NCBI GenBank assembly: GCA_019914995.1 | Contig: CM034135.1 | Location: 3,846,501 to 3,910,500, forward strand | Length of the DNA stretch: 64,000 nucleotides | Source of the DNA: Acanthochlamys bracteata | Taxonomy: Eukaryota > Streptophyta > Magnoliopsida > Pandanales > Velloziaceae | Direction of reading: 5' to 3' | Part shown: positions 1-12,766 of the stretch, in pieces | Layout: the number at the start of each line of letters is the position of its first letter | Numbering within the stretch: the first letter of the stretch is position 1 | Notes under the pieces: generated by a model | What the model saw: the letters and a program-made list of their open reading frames with translations, nothing else | What the model was told of the DNA's origin: nothing | Database searches by the model: none | Program-made: the position numbers and the translations under genes

Positions 1-1215
1 GCTCTGACAATAATTTCTGCTCCGGCTTTTCGAAATTCGTAGTCTTTGCTTTAGTTTCGCTGCTCTGACTTTAATTACTCTGCTCCGGCTTCAATTTCGC
101 TACCCTGTCTCTACTTCGTCTCTACTCACTACTTTAGCGACAAGTTTTGCTCCGATTCTAGTGGTTCGATTTGGTATGCTTTTCTGTTTAGTATACTTTG
201 CATTCTTTTTTTAATCACAAGACTTACAAAATACCATTGCATTTTTGTTAGATTACTTATCCATGTAATAGCAAGCTTCATTATGTTTTGTTTCATAGTT
301 TGCTGATTATTTTCTTTGCAAATTACAACTTGCATTCTTTTTGATTTACAGTTTGATTCTGCTAGTATAATAAGATATGCAAATCAATTTAGTTTCATAG
401 TTAGCTAACTGCTCTTTTTGTAATTTATGCTTGTTATTGCTGGCTGAAACATCAAGTATAGTATTGATTGACTGCTCTGCTTACAATATTGTAATATTGT
501 ATACAAAGCAGCCAGTCAGTTTTATGCTTTTTGAAAGTAATATAAAATATCAAGTATACTGTCTTACAATGTTGCTTGCTGGCTGGAACAATAAGAGTTA
601 TGATGCAGCATATTTATTATTTTTGAAGGAATGTTTATAGCTGTTCTATTGATGGCTGGAACCTTAAGTTGATGCAGGAACTAGCTGCTGGAATTCTCAA
701 CTGTAAGACTGATTGCTAGCTGGTGAATGATATTACAATTAATTGCATCTTGTAACTTATTGGCTGGTTGCAAAGAATTGTTTCTGGGATGTCCTTTTTA
801 TTGTTTGTAATTTGTAATTGTTACTTGATATTGAGATGTTACTATTTATATTTTTAACTTAATATCATATTACTTGCTGCTGACTGGATGATAATGTTTA
901 TTATTAATGTTGTTACTTATTATTGGTGACTGTTGTTATTAGCCTATTGCTGCCTTATTGGATGGTATTTGAGACTTATTATTGCTTTTTTTATTGTATT
1001 GATGTTGTTGTTGGAAGTTTGAACCTTAGATGTTATGATGTGATGGTATGAATGGTGTTAAGTTACCAATTAGACATGTATAGGAATGATATTGGGACAC
1101 AGGTGGTGAAGTTGACCCAACAGGTTAATCCGTTGATCCGGCGAGTTAATCCGTCACCCGTTTTGGATGGCAAATCGAATTGCTGTTCGGGTCGGTTCTA
1201 ACAATACTGTCGTAA
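1..1215. repeat. Low-complexity left edge, possibly the end of a larger transposon
   Basis: No coding exon is recognisable. From about 430 to 1010 a short motif around GCTGGCTGGAAC recurs in degenerate form at irregular spacing. The stretch at 1120-1210 is rich in GGTTAATCCG and GGGTCGG-like words and ends in GGTTCTAACAATACT. That resembles the ends of the two hAT-like elements at 13674-14367 and 42744-43344. I infer that this may be one end of a related element whose other end lies left of the window. It could equally be unrelated repetitive DNA. Confidence 0.35.
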
Positions 1216-3057
1216 GCACTTCACAAGAAGCTTTCTATAATATTTTAGGGTTGTTTGAGATTATTTAAAAATAGTACTTTTGGGGTAATATTTATTTTAA
1301 AAAATTTTCTAAGAAACAAATCTTGCATTTTTTTTAAATTAAAAAAATTATTATATCTATAATAATTTTATGAGTTATAATTTCATTTACTTTTTTAAAA
1401 CACTAAAATATTATATTTCATTTTCCTTTAGCAAAAATTAGCAACGCGTTCTGAAATCGGGAACCCAAACATCCCTATCACTTGCACCCTACAATTTTAT
1501 CACTTAAGGCCTCTTAAATTTAAACAATTAAACTGGTAGATAAAAATTGGATATATAGTGAATTTTATAGATAAAAAGATATTTTAAACTATACGAAGAG
1601 ATGTTCAAGTTGAATTTTATAGTGAAAAGTAAGATTAATTTAAAAAAGTCTCACGAAACTTTTAGGACATCTTTCAATTCCCTTCAAGTTCTATTTCCTT
1701 CTTCTATGTGGCTGTAGGGCATTGTTTGCCTAAGCATTCTTAACGTTTGAAGCTTCTTTTCGTTTAAACGTTTACTAATAAAATTTTATAAATATTACAT
1801 AAAATTTATTAAAAATTTTAAAATATATAAAATTTTATATTATAAATTTTTTTTATTATTTATTATTATTATCTTTTAAATAAAAAAATAAAACTTATTT
1901 TAATAAATAATTTTTTTATTTTAAAAATTTTATATCCATAAGTATTCCAAATATCATCTATGTGTTTTCTATAACAATTATGAACTCTATTTCACGTTTA
2001 TATTTAACTTTACCTTTATAAAATTTTATTTCAAATTTTATAGTAAATATTTTAAATATCAGTTCGAATTAACTATATTTTTTATCAAAATATATTTGTT
2101 ATTTAACTCTACTATCACGTAAAAGTCATTCTTTGGAACCTTATTTGATGTGATTGAAACACGTTATTAACTTTGAAGAAAAATAAATACATAAACAAAG
2201 GCACTTATTTTGAAAATAATAGGACATGTATGTCTATTGAGTGACTCTTACTAGCATTAAAAACTATCTCTAACCACGCGTACAATAAGTCAAATCTTTT
2301 ATTTAATTTTTAGTTCACTAGCAACATCGATCGTGAAAAAACTTTGCAAGAATTGAAAGCTACTGAAATTGATTTTTCGTGATTGCAACTTTGCAAAAAT
2401 AAAATAGAAAAAAGCATTAATATGTAATGTGAATATGTTTTTCGTGAATACAAGAAACTCCACTACTTTCCTTTCTGTAGCTTTTAAGAAATTTTCTATT
2501 TTTTTTGAAGAAATTTGATTTTTTTTTTTTGGTAGCTACAAAATATCAGAAAATTTATTGTTTTTTATGGTTGTTGTTGGTGATTGAAGAATTCAAGAAG
2601 TGCGACAGAACACGAAAGTACTTAGTACATGTTTTAATCGTAAAGATCTTATTTGTTTTTTTTCTAAATTTTTAAAATTTTATTATTTTATATGTTCTAG
2701 TTATTATATTGAATTTTATTTTAATTTTAAATTTAATTGAATTTAAATTTAAATTCACATATTTTAATTATTATTTTAAATATTATTTTTATCAAAATAT
2801 TTTTTACTGAATTTATTATAATATTTATTTTTATATAATTAAAACACGCATTTAGAATATATCTTTTATTATTATAAATTAAATTAAAAAAATTATTAGA
2901 ATAGTTCATGAAATTATTCAGTGGAACGTACAAAACCGTATTTAACGGTACATATTTAGATATGGAATTGCATCGCCAAAACTATTTTTAGATTTTATAT
3001 AACGTTCAGGAAAAAAAAAAAATTTTAGATCAAAATAAAACTATAAGAAACATTCTA
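1216..3057. other. AT-rich intergenic DNA, nothing recognised
   Basis: Long runs of A and T with no exon-like stretch, no splice-bounded reading frame and no clean terminal repeats. Short open frames here have the skewed composition of AT-rich noise (mostly K, N, I, F, L). Confidence 0.6.
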
Positions 3058-3287
3058 GAGCCGTTTGGAAACGATTTTGAAATATAATTTTTTAAAATAA
3101 AAAATATTTTTATTTTTTTAAAAATAATTCTTATTTTTTTATATAAAAAATAATAATAATATATAATAAAAAATCTTCATAGAAATTTTTATATTTCAAA
3201 ATTTTAAAATATTTATAAAATATATATTTAAAAATATAAAATTAAAAATTAAAATTATTTTTTTTATAAGCTGAACCAAACGGACTC
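3058..3287. mobile_element. Harbinger-like MITE, 230 bp
   Basis: The ends are inverted: the left begins GAGCCGTTTGG and the right ends CCAAACGGACTC. The trinucleotide CTA flanks both sides, which fits the 3-bp target duplication of PIF/Harbinger elements. The interior is almost pure A/T with no coding capacity. Similar AT-rich units lie at 14957, 41221, 42281 and 59502, so this is one member of a local family. Confidence 0.6.
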
Positions 3288-4625
3288 CTAATATATTTGT
3301 CCATAGAAATAATGATATTTCAACTAAAAACTTTTTAGCTTCTTTTAATGAGAATTTTTGGAAGTAGTTACCAAATAATTTTTTTTCTAAAATATATAGT
3401 ATTTAAAATTTTTTAAAAAATTTGACCTTATTTATCTATAATAATAATAATATATTTATTTAAAAATATAACTTGTTTTATAAAATGAAGTCTTAAATAA
3501 TTTTATAAAATAGTATATAATTTATAGAAAATTTTGAAGTGCTTATTTAAATTATAAATATTTGAAAAGAAATACCAAATATTTTCTGATATTATTTTAT
3601 CTGAAATTTGAATCTCTACATTTCATATATATGAACAATATTTAAGGAGGTCGGTATTACTTCGTTTGTTTTTTAGACATTTTAATAAAAGTGAGTGATT
3701 CACTATAATAATTTTGTTCGCCAAGAATTTTATAATTAATTATGTAATTTTGAATAATAAATGGACAAGATTTGAAGTATTTTTTTTTTGACTTTTTGCA
3801 TACTATATGAAAATGCGAAGCACAAGTTTGGAATATTTGTTTTGTTTCTATTCAAAATTTTTCTGTGATATTTTCTGTATAAAAGAAATGACAAATTTGA
3901 GAGGGACCAATGGTTTCGTACCTAAACCTAAGTACTACTGCTGAATTTGAAATTTTATTATTTTATTATACCATAAAATAAATATTTTGTTTTCTAAAAT
4001 AAAATTTCTTGATAAATAATTAATTCTACGGTTATGTTTAAAATTTCTTGAAAATTTCTAAATTTTTTTAAGAAAAATTCGTGAACTTTAAATTAATAGT
4101 TTAATTATAAAAAGTAAATAATCTCTCTATTATTTCAATTCCTAAGTGGTGATTGTTATAAGAGTAAAATAAGTCAAGTAAAATTGTGAGAACTATAATT
4201 GTATCACATTCATTAGCTAAATACTTTATAATTAAAAGGTTAAACCATATTAATTTTATTAGCGAGGGATCTTTTCAATTTTTAAGTAAGAGTGTATTAA
4301 TTAATAGAAATTAAGTTCTATAAAAATGAGTATAAAATTGAATTTTGTTAAATTTGTTTAGATATAAATTCGATAAATTTAAAGTAAACTTGATCACAAA
4401 ATTTAGTTTAAATTTTAAATTTGATAAAAAATAAGTTTTATGTATAAAGGGATACCGTCAACGACAAACAGTTTTGATTCTTCTAAAAAAAAAAAAAAAA
4501 ACTTTTGGGAAACGAAATAAGTCGGCCTCCAAAATATTCGTATAGTTCGATATTTAGAATACCTATTCCGAATGATAAATTGTAATTAACTATTTTTGAG
4601 GGGGTGTTCTAAATAGACTTTGAAG
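3288..4625. other. AT-rich intergenic DNA, nothing recognised
   Basis: No exon, RNA gene or bounded repeat could be supported. A poly(A) run lies near 4480-4500. Confidence 0.55.
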
Positions 4626-5483
4626 TAGGAGTGGCAATATATGACCCGATTAAAAACGTAATCCGAAATTGACCCACTTAATCAGATTAGGGTTAGAAAA
4701 TTTGATCCGTATAAATATATGAGTTGGATTATGGTTGAATGAATTGGACCCGATTATTAAATAGGTCGATCCGGATTAATCCGAAATTGACCCACCAATC
4801 TGAATTATCATATCTTGAAGTAATAATATTTAATTTTTTCTTTTCATATTAAAATATTGGCAATAAAAATAATTGATAATAGTAATTTATAAATTACTAA
4901 ATTATATAGTATTTATAATTAATTATTATTTTTGTATTTTAGTAAAATAATGTAAGACGAGAATTATAATATTATCGAAAGCATTACTAAGTGTTTCTAT
5001 AATGACGAATTTGAATTTCGTATAAAAATTTTTAACAAAATTTTGTTAGATAGCTATGTTAAATCAAAATTTAATTCAAAATTATTAGTATATATTTATA
5101 ATCATAAAATTTCAGCTATCAACACATATTTTCTAAAAATAAAAATAAAAATAAATTTTTTGGATATTTTAAGGACCGATGAAGATGCTAAAGAATGCAC
5201 ATTTTGACGGATATTCCTATATCTCGTCATTAAGAACATCATGCACTTCCATTACAATCGATCTTATAATTTCGCTGAATTTTAAAAATATATAATTAAT
5301 AATTAATAGTTTAATTATTAAATGGGTCGATCCAAATTTGATCCAGTTATTAATAGGTTGGGTTAGGGTTAGAAAATTTTGACCCATATAAATTTATGTG
5401 TTGGATTAGGATTGAACGAATTTGATCCGATTACTAAATGAGTCGACCCAAAATCGACTCACGAACTCAAATTATCACCAATA
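4626..5483 (+). mobile_element. Non-autonomous hAT-like element, 858 bp
   Basis: A perfect 8-bp direct repeat CTTTGAAG flanks the element (4618-4625 and 5484-5491). The ends are short imperfect inverted repeats: TAGGAGTGGCAATATA on the left, and TATTGGTGATAATTTG when the right end is read on the minus strand. Eight-bp target duplications are the hallmark of hAT transposons. The sub-terminal parts are full of GACCCGAT and GGTCGATCC words, and no transposase is present. Its core (about 4950-5290) recurs in opposite orientation in the element at 45645-46448. Confidence 0.85.
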
Positions 5484-5542
5484 CTTTGAAGCTGTTTGAT
5501 TTAGCTTAATTAAAAGTAATTTTTAATTTTATATTTTTTAAT

Positions 5543-5965
5543 GGGAGGGATAGGAGCACTCCTTCTTTAGGGGCACTTTCGGACACTCGCTCTTCGATTT
5601 ATAGTCGGAGTGATTTCCAAATTCAATCTTCATCATCGGATATGAAGAACTATGAGTTAGAAACATATCCATAAAATTTCAGCTCAATCGAATTATGAAT
5701 TCACATCCATCTGATCTCTTGATCAATATGACAGAAAGTAAGAAAACTTTAAAATATATATATTGTATCATTTCTGTCATCTTGATCAAGTGACCGGATG
5801 GACGTAAATTTGTAATCCGATTGAGCTGACATTTTATGGATATGTTTATAATTCATAATTCTTCATATTCAATAGTTGAGATTGAATTTAGAGGTCACCT
5901 CGATTATAAATCGGAGAGAAAGTGTTCGTGAGTGCACCTAAAAAGAAAGTACATTTATCCCTTCT
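5543..5965. mobile_element. Long-inverted-repeat (Mutator-like or foldback) element
   Basis: The two halves are inverted copies of each other over roughly 190 bp with mismatches, separated by a short AT-rich spacer near 5745-5770. For example, TTTCAGCTCAATCGAATTA on the left pairs with TAATCCGATTGAGCTGACA on the right. The flanks carry TTTTTTAAT (5534-5542 and 5966-5974), a plausible 9-bp target duplication, although low complexity weakens it. Long inverted repeats plus 9-bp duplications suggest a non-autonomous Mutator-like element. A transcript through it would fold into a long hairpin. Confidence 0.7.
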
Positions 5966-6210
5966 TTTTTTAATATATATTTTATAAAATTTATTTAAAA
6001 ATTTAGAAGTATAAAAAATTTTAGGTAATAAAATTTTTTTAAACATATTTTTATTATTTTTTAAAATAAAAATATTAAAATTTATTTTTCAAAAAATTAA
6101 AATATTTTTTATTTTAAAATATTTTATTTCAAAATAATTACTAAAGACCTTGTTTTCTTTAATATTGCAAGAGGCGTGTTTTATTATGTCAGCAATTCAA
6201 ACGGTTGTTA

Positions 6211-6218
6211 TATAAATA
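6211..6218 (+). promoter_or_regulatory. TATA box of the PILS-like gene
   Basis: TATAAATA followed by a GC-richer segment, about 1 kb before the ATG. Transcription would start near 6245, ahead of a leader that contains introns. Position and motif fit a plant core promoter; the start site itself is inferred. Confidence 0.6.
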
Positions 6219-6244
6219 GCGGCGATATAGCTGGGAGAAATTTT

Positions 6245-7237
6245 TGTGGCATGTTCTTTTTCTTATTTTTCGTTTCGTTTTTCTTCATCGTGAATTTAGC
6301 GAAAACAGAATCGAATTCAAAACTGAGGAGAGCTAGAGTCTATTGAGGAATTTCTTTTTTTTTTATTTGGACAAGTCGTTTGACGAGATTCTAGTGAGCT
6401 TGTGGAGGAAGGGAAGAAATTAAAAGGTACTTTTTCTTATAATTTGTAATTCTTTGGGATTTTTTTGCCTGTTTTCTTCTTTTCGTTTTTCTTGTTGGGA
6501 GCGTCTTTCAAAGGATGGTTTGGTGTTGTCATTACCTTTTCTCAAAAAGTTTGTTTTTTGTTTTAAATGGTTGGATTTCTGTGTTTCCAGAAAACAAAAG
6601 GACACTTATTTTATTTTATTTTGTTGGAGTGCCTTTTAATGGAACATTTGCTCATTTTCCTTTTGTTTTGGTTCTAGATTTTGGTTTACTCATTTTCTTT
6701 TTTTCAGAAATGTTTTTGGCAAAAATTTCTGCTGGTTCTGGTAAATTAAACAGGTAAGTTTTGGTTCAGGTTTTAATTGTTTCTTGTCTTGAGCACTGAA
6801 GAAGATTTTGGGAATTTTAAAATATACAGGCCATTAATTATTTCTGTTTGAACTCTCATACATTTTCTGAAGAGGACTTTGGTGAAGCATGCGTCGGTAT
6901 ACATTTTTTGTTATAATAGGAATTTTCTTTTCTTCATTTTTCTAGCATTTTCTCCCCGGCAGTTGACTTTCTCTTCTTTTCTTTTCTTCTTTTTTTTGGA
7001 AAGGGATTATGTACTGCAGTTTTCTAGAAATAGAATCTCTGTGAACTACATCATAATTTCTTGATGATATATTCAGTTTTATAGAGTTCAGATTTCTCCG
7101 GTTTGCTAATGCTCTTTTCTTGTTGCAGGACAGAGATTTCTAAACAACTTGGAGTGAGGATCTCTTGTTAATCCTTCCACAGGACTATTAATCTTCTGTG
7201 TGCACCAAGGGTTGGAGGTTCCTTGAGAATACAATAA
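6245..7237 (+). other. 5'UTR of the PILS-like gene with introns
   Basis: Leader between the TATA box and the ATG at 7238. A donor-like AAAAG/GTACTT occurs at 6426/6427 with an acceptor TTTTTCAG at 6709. A donor ACAG/GTAAGT occurs at 6753/6754 with an acceptor TTGTTGCAG at 7129. This suggests one or two leader introns, a common arrangement in plant genes. No transcript evidence is available here. Confidence 0.5.
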
Positions 7238-10200
7238 ATGGAAAGGTCTCTGTTATTGGCCATCATGGAGGTTCATGGAGGAGGTGGACAGTCCATCATA
7301 GACATGCTGAAGTTTGCTATCATGCCAATTATTAAAGTGTTTACTATTTGTTTCTTGGGTTTCTTGATGGCTTCAAAGTGTGTCAACATTCTTCCAGCCA
7401 ATGGCCGTAAACTTCTAAACGCGGTAAGTTTTCTTATCAAAATTTCTTTCTCAGAGACAGAAGTTCCTTAATAGGTCACTGGCTTTCACGAAATCATACT
7501 TGGATATCTCACATCAATGTTTTGAAAAAAACTGCATCTATTGGTTTTCTTTAAAGTAAATGACTCTTTTTACTTGAATATTTGCAGCTAGTGTTTTCTC
7601 TACTTCTTCCTTGTTTAATATTTTCTCAGCTTGGCCGAGCTGCCACTCTAGAGAAGTTGTTAGACTGGTGAGAATGCTTCCTGGTTTACTTACTAATACC
7701 CATTGCTTTACTTTATTATCTTCGTGGATGCCAGGTTGGTGAATTTCTTGAGGTGATTACTGTAGAGTGTTTTCAGTGTGACTGCATTGCTGTACATTAT
7801 TTTTAATTTTTATTTATTTATTTATTTATTTTAATTGTTTCTAATTCTCACAGAAAGCAATTTGAGTCATTTGTGATTGTGGAATACTATAGATATTCCT
7901 TTCAAAAGGTTAGGTTAGGCTACGCATGGACTTCTTCATTTTATTACTTCAACAAGTTAGGATACGGTGTTCCGTTTACAGCAAATAATGTGATCTAACA
8001 TGGTAATTTGGAATCTCCAGGTGGTTCATTCCTTTTAACATAGTGTTGGCTTCAGCAGCAGGCTCATTAATAGGTTTGGTTGTTGCTTGGGTTGTTCGAC
8101 CACCATATCCGTACTTCAAATTCACCATCATACATATTGGAATAGGTATGCGAATTGGGTTTACATAATTTGCTTCTTATGTGCACAATTATTTCAATGA
8201 CTTAGTGAAGTTAGTAGGTAATTTTGCTATTAGTATATCATAGTTTCTAAATATTCATCTTTGATCATTTGCTCTATCTAATATAATTGGAGCATTTTTG
8301 CTAACGGGTTTGTTGTGGGATAAGGAAATATGTACTGCTGGCTCTGATTCCTGATTGCTGATTGAGCTTGTTGTAAGGAGTATCCTCCTGTAGGGCACTA
8401 ATAAAGTCCAGAATGTAATAAAGCACATTCAAGTTACTCATACTCGTTCCCCAGAAAAATGGGCTTAGAGTTTCTTTGTTGTGATCTTTTATTAATGACT
8501 TGCCCTTGGTTGGTACTTGCTGTATCTGGATGCCAACATTTTGCAACTATAAGTCTCAAGCTTGTTGTTCTTTTAAAACAAGATATGCTAATAATCCAGG
8601 AATGTCAAATTGCAGTAAATTATTATTCATATTCAAGCTAGAGTTCTATGTCTAGGGCTGGGTTTAATCTTCTGCTGTTTGCTGAGAGGTGATGGTGTAT
8701 AATTGGCATGATTATGGTGACAGGAAATATTGGAAATATTCCTCTTGTTCTTATTGGAGCATTGTGTAGAGACAAGTCCAACCCATTTGGTGACTCTACC
8801 AAATGCAGTGAAGATGGGACTGCTTACATCTCCTTTGGCCAATGGGTAGGTCCTGCTTCACTTCAATGTCTTTTGTTGTTTTTGGGGATTATTTGAAAGT
8901 GCATGGTTTTTCGGTGGGCTTCATACTCCCTTGAGAGTTGTTATTAAGTTAATTGAGATTCACTAACTCCTCTTTAGCTTGATTTTGTATGAGTTCTATG
9001 GTTGTTGATGTGATAGAATGACCTATTTAAAATGTTTTTTTTTTTTTTTGGGAGAAGTAGCACTGAAACCTTAAAATGAAAGAAGCAGCTAAAGTTGTAA
9101 GGTAGGGTAGCTGGAACTTTGGCTGGTCAGCTATGCTTTGAAACCTGTTATTAGACTTCTTGGATTAGCAATACATTTAAAATTAGTGTCTCAGTAATCT
9201 AGTATGCTGCATACTCCTCTGTACATCGATAGTCTTCATCACAATCTGTTGGCTCATGAACTTCCTCAATTATGTTAAGGGAATTATGTATTTTGTTTCA
9301 AGAAAGGAAAGTGTGTTCAAATATCCAGTTAAACTTCAATACCACTTCTTAGTATACAAGTTTCTCTTATATAAAATTATGGAATCCATTATCCGGGCTT
9401 TAATTTCTGGTTCTGAAATTACCTGTGAATGGTGCAGGTTGGTGCAATTATTGTCTACACATATGTGTTTCAGATGCTCTCTCCTCCTGCAGGAGAAACA
9501 TTTGATAACACTGATGAGGAGAAGCTTCCAAGTGATGGGCCTCTTGTTAGTCATGCACCTGAGCAGGTGCCACTGCTAAGTGAGAAAGAGGCAGACTCAT
9601 TACCTCCTTCAGAAAGAGAGAAGGTTAGCATATTTGAATAGTAAACAAGTTTGTAGCATTTTGAATCAGTAAGGGAGATAGATTTGGCACTTTTCTTTTG
9701 GTATTTCTAGAAACTTATCTTTCCTATAAGAGCTTCTGATAATAAAGGTGCAGTGGATGCTTTTGCACTTATTTTTGAAATTGACATGCATGAATCTACA
9801 AAGGAGAAAAGAATCACCTCTATTATGACATTCCGTAATAAATATGCAGTTCTGTATCCCAAAAAATACACCCTTGTAATAACTCTTTATAACTTAGAAA
9901 AGAGAAATTGATAACAAATGAAAAAGAGGGAAAGACTTAACGGAAACAACTAACCAAATTTCAGCTTCAGTGGATTGCTTTTTGCATGTTGTCTTATTGA
10001 ATATTTGACAAACTATACATGCGATGTGTGTAATTTGGGAATGGTTAAAGACTTATTATGAGATTCGTTGTGCAACATTTTGTACTTTACGTTCTTGATA
10101 TACGCGTGGTAGTTTTGGCCAAGTTGCAAATTTAGTCTCCGCATGAAGTTTCTTTTAGCTGACAGGTATGTTCCATGCAGATAATTGGTCATCTACGTTA

Positions 10201-11591
10201 CCTTGCTAAGAAGCTAAAGCTTAAACAAATTTTCCAGCCACCAGTTGTTGCTTCTGTAAGTATCATCTTGAGCAGGGTAACCATATTAATCGCTTCTCTG
10301 TAAAGGCTAAACAATAGAAGAATGTAGCTTTTCTTTGTCCGTCTTATGTGGAAATTTGAATTACTTATAATTGGTCAAACAACTATAACGTTTGCTGGAC
10401 TTAGCTCAATTTGTCTTGATGTTTTTGTACAAAATGTGAGTTCGGAATTTCATAATTGATTTAGATAATAAATCCATTCAACTTTGTTTTAATGCATTAT
10501 GTATGTAAATACCTATTCCTTCTACTAAGAATTCAATGAAAATTCACGCCCACCGATTCGGATGCATTGAAACTCCTGTAGTACTATTTGCATCAAGTTG
10601 AAACTTGTTTATGTTTATGCATTATCTGACTTATAATCTTGTTTATCATCTTGGATAGGTATTTGCCATAGTGATTGGAGTTGTGCCTTTCTTAAAGCAT
10701 TTGGTCCTTACTGATGATGCCCCATTATTTTTCTTCACTGACAGCTGTCTCATACTCGGGTATGACATAATTTTTCTCATGAGTATCTCTTTAATTATGT
10801 TACTTATTTGGCCACTTACATGTTTTTTCTAGAAAAACCATCATTTGTGTGATTACATGCATCTTGAATTTATATAGATTAATCATGCCACATACGTGTG
10901 TGTGCTTGCATATATGTTTTGCAATTGAAATATGCAAAGATTTGACTAATGATGAGTTTACTTTTCTCAGTGAAGCTATGATACCCTGCATCTTGCTTGC
11001 TTTGGGTGGAAACCTTGTGGATGGTATGTACAATTTCTCTTCTTTTGAGTCTTCCAATGATATTATTTGCTTCAAACAATGTTTTCTGACATGTATGAGC
11101 CATTACACTTTAAATTTGTTCGTTAACTTCAGGTCCAGGTGTAGGAAGCAGAAAGCTTGGGATCCGTACAACTGTGGCAATCATTATTGGACGACTGGTC
11201 CTGGTTCCTCCAACTGGTCTAGGAATTGTGACATTAGCTGATAAACTTGGGTTCATCCCACAAGGCAACAAAATGTTTAAATTTGTCCTCCTGCTGCAGC
11301 ACACAATGCCAACGTCCATCCTGTCAGGTTATGCCCGTATGCTTACTTTAACTTAAGTTGGCTTTTGCGTCTTAGATCTAAGGACGGACTAGGCATTTTC
11401 ACCAGAGTGATGAATATACTCGAGAGGAGAAAACGTGACATTGACGCGTGCTTGTGGAACTGTTTGCAGGTGCTGTTGCTAACATCAGAGGTTGTGGGAA
11501 GGAATCAGCTGCAATTCTCTTTTGGGTTCACATATTTGCGACCTTCTCTATGGCTGCATGGATCATTTTATACCTGAGCATTCTCTTTTAG
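7238..11591 (+). CDS. PIN-LIKES (PILS6-like) auxin efflux carrier family protein, 10 exons, 414 aa
   Basis: Exons: 7238-7423, 7588-7667, 8021-8145, 8724-8845, 9438-9623, 10181-10255, 10659-10759, 10971-11023, 11133-11327, 11470-11591. Every junction is GT-AG, and the total is 1245 nt (414 codons plus stop). PILS proteins are ER-membrane carriers of the auxin-efflux-carrier (Mem_trans) fold that lower nuclear auxin signalling by sequestering auxin. The sequence shows two blocks of hydrophobic segments (about residues 20-185 and 255-414) around a charged loop at about 186-250. Motifs typical of the family are visible: ASKCVNILPANGRKLLN near the N-terminus, VRPPYPYFKFTII, GNIGNIPLVL, AMIPCILLALGGNL, and LLLQHTMPTSILSGAVAN near the C-terminus. 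The C-terminus ends in LSILF, like Arabidopsis PILS6. The length matches the family. It appears intact. PILS6-like is my best assignment; another member of that clade is possible. Confidence 0.93.
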
Positions 11592-12149
11592 AAGGCCTTC
11601 AACTAGTATGTCTTTAACATTCAAACTCTCGAAATTTCTAAGTGTTCATATCAACCTGATGAAGTGTCATCACTGTGAAGAAAAGAATTTGCAGAGCGGA
11701 GATTAATAGCTTGTGTCCTGCTTCTTTTAAATAGTGCCATCAACTTGACGTGGTAGTCCTTCATCTCAATCAAGGTGACGGACTTGCATATGGATTTTGC
11801 TTTTTTCTCTCTGAATAGTAAGGGTGTATCTAATTGTTCAGGTTGTTTGTATAGGTCCTCTTTCTTTTCTCTCGGTGAATGCAAATGCATTTGCAAGTCA
11901 ACAAAGCGTTGTTAGTTTGTACAGTGAACTGTTCCGTTATTGTTTGTAGGAATAAGTTATAGGTCAAGATAACTGTGATGTACTAAAATTTACATATCAT
12001 GAAATACGATCATGGTTTTCTTTTCCTTTCCCTATATTGTTGACGTTAACTCTCGGGCATATATTACTTACTTGAAAGTAAGTTTTTGAGAAATGAGTAT
12101 GTGAGTTGTTAGAAAGTATGTAAAATAATTTATGAAAGTGAATATAGAA
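11592..12149 (+). other. 3'UTR and downstream spacer of the PILS-like gene
   Basis: Moderate-GC, non-coding sequence directly follows the TAG and probably holds the 3'UTR. No clear polyadenylation site could be chosen. From about 12060 the sequence merges into repeat DNA. Confidence 0.45.
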
Positions 12150-12766
12150 AGTCTCACATTTAGATCGATATGGTGGACGTTATATAGATTGGGCACTCTT
12201 ATCTCAGCTATCTTTTGGGGTTCAGGATCCTCCCTATTTGTGAGCATGATATTAGAATGGGCCATTCGTAGTGAGACTTTTGGGGTGCAGTCTAATATTG
12301 CATAAATATTTATCTGACTATATAAAGGAGTGTGAAAGAAGACAATAGGTTCTAACTCTAACGCCAACTCTTGCGGATCACGCTGCGCGTAAGAGTGTGT
12401 GTGAGAATAGTCTCACATTAAAAATTTGAATTGATATGGTGGGTGATATATAGATTGGCCATCCTTACCTTAATAGCTAGCCTTTGGAGTGTAGGCTTTG
12501 CCTGATTTATTAATATGATATCATAGCGGGCCGTTTGGGATGGAGCCTAATATCATATACACGTTTGTTTTGGCTATATAAGGAGGTGTGGAGGGGCGCA
12601 TAGGTTATAATTCTAATGGTAGCCCTTGCGGTCTATGTTGCGCGTGAAGATGGGTGCAATAACAGTTTTACATTAAATTTTTGGATTGATATGATGGGTG
12701 TTATATAGATATAACATTCTTACCTCAATAGCTAGCTTTTGGAATTTTGTCTGATTTGTTAACATT
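12150..12766. repeat. Degenerate tandem repeat, about 2.4 units of about 257 bp
   Basis: Three unit starts are visible: GTCTCACATT at 12151, GTCTCACATT at 12410, and a diverged GTTTTACATT at 12665. Each is followed by a related stretch with GATATGGTGG, TTATATAGATT and TAGCTAGC-like words. The first two units share TATATAA/GGAG-like and TTGCGG..GCGCGT stretches, and GATATTAGAATGGGCC or GATATCATAGCGGGCC. The third unit is truncated. The content is non-coding. Such units resemble LTR or TRIM debris of plants, but I cannot assign a family. Confidence 0.65.

Noticed and set aside
10849..11241. A 130-codon frame in the PILS region as a separate gene
   Set aside because: It reads through intron sequence around exons 8 and 9 and carries no other homology.
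12150..12766. Cassandra-type element with a 5S rRNA-like promoter
   Set aside because: The repeat units show no 5S rRNA internal control region.
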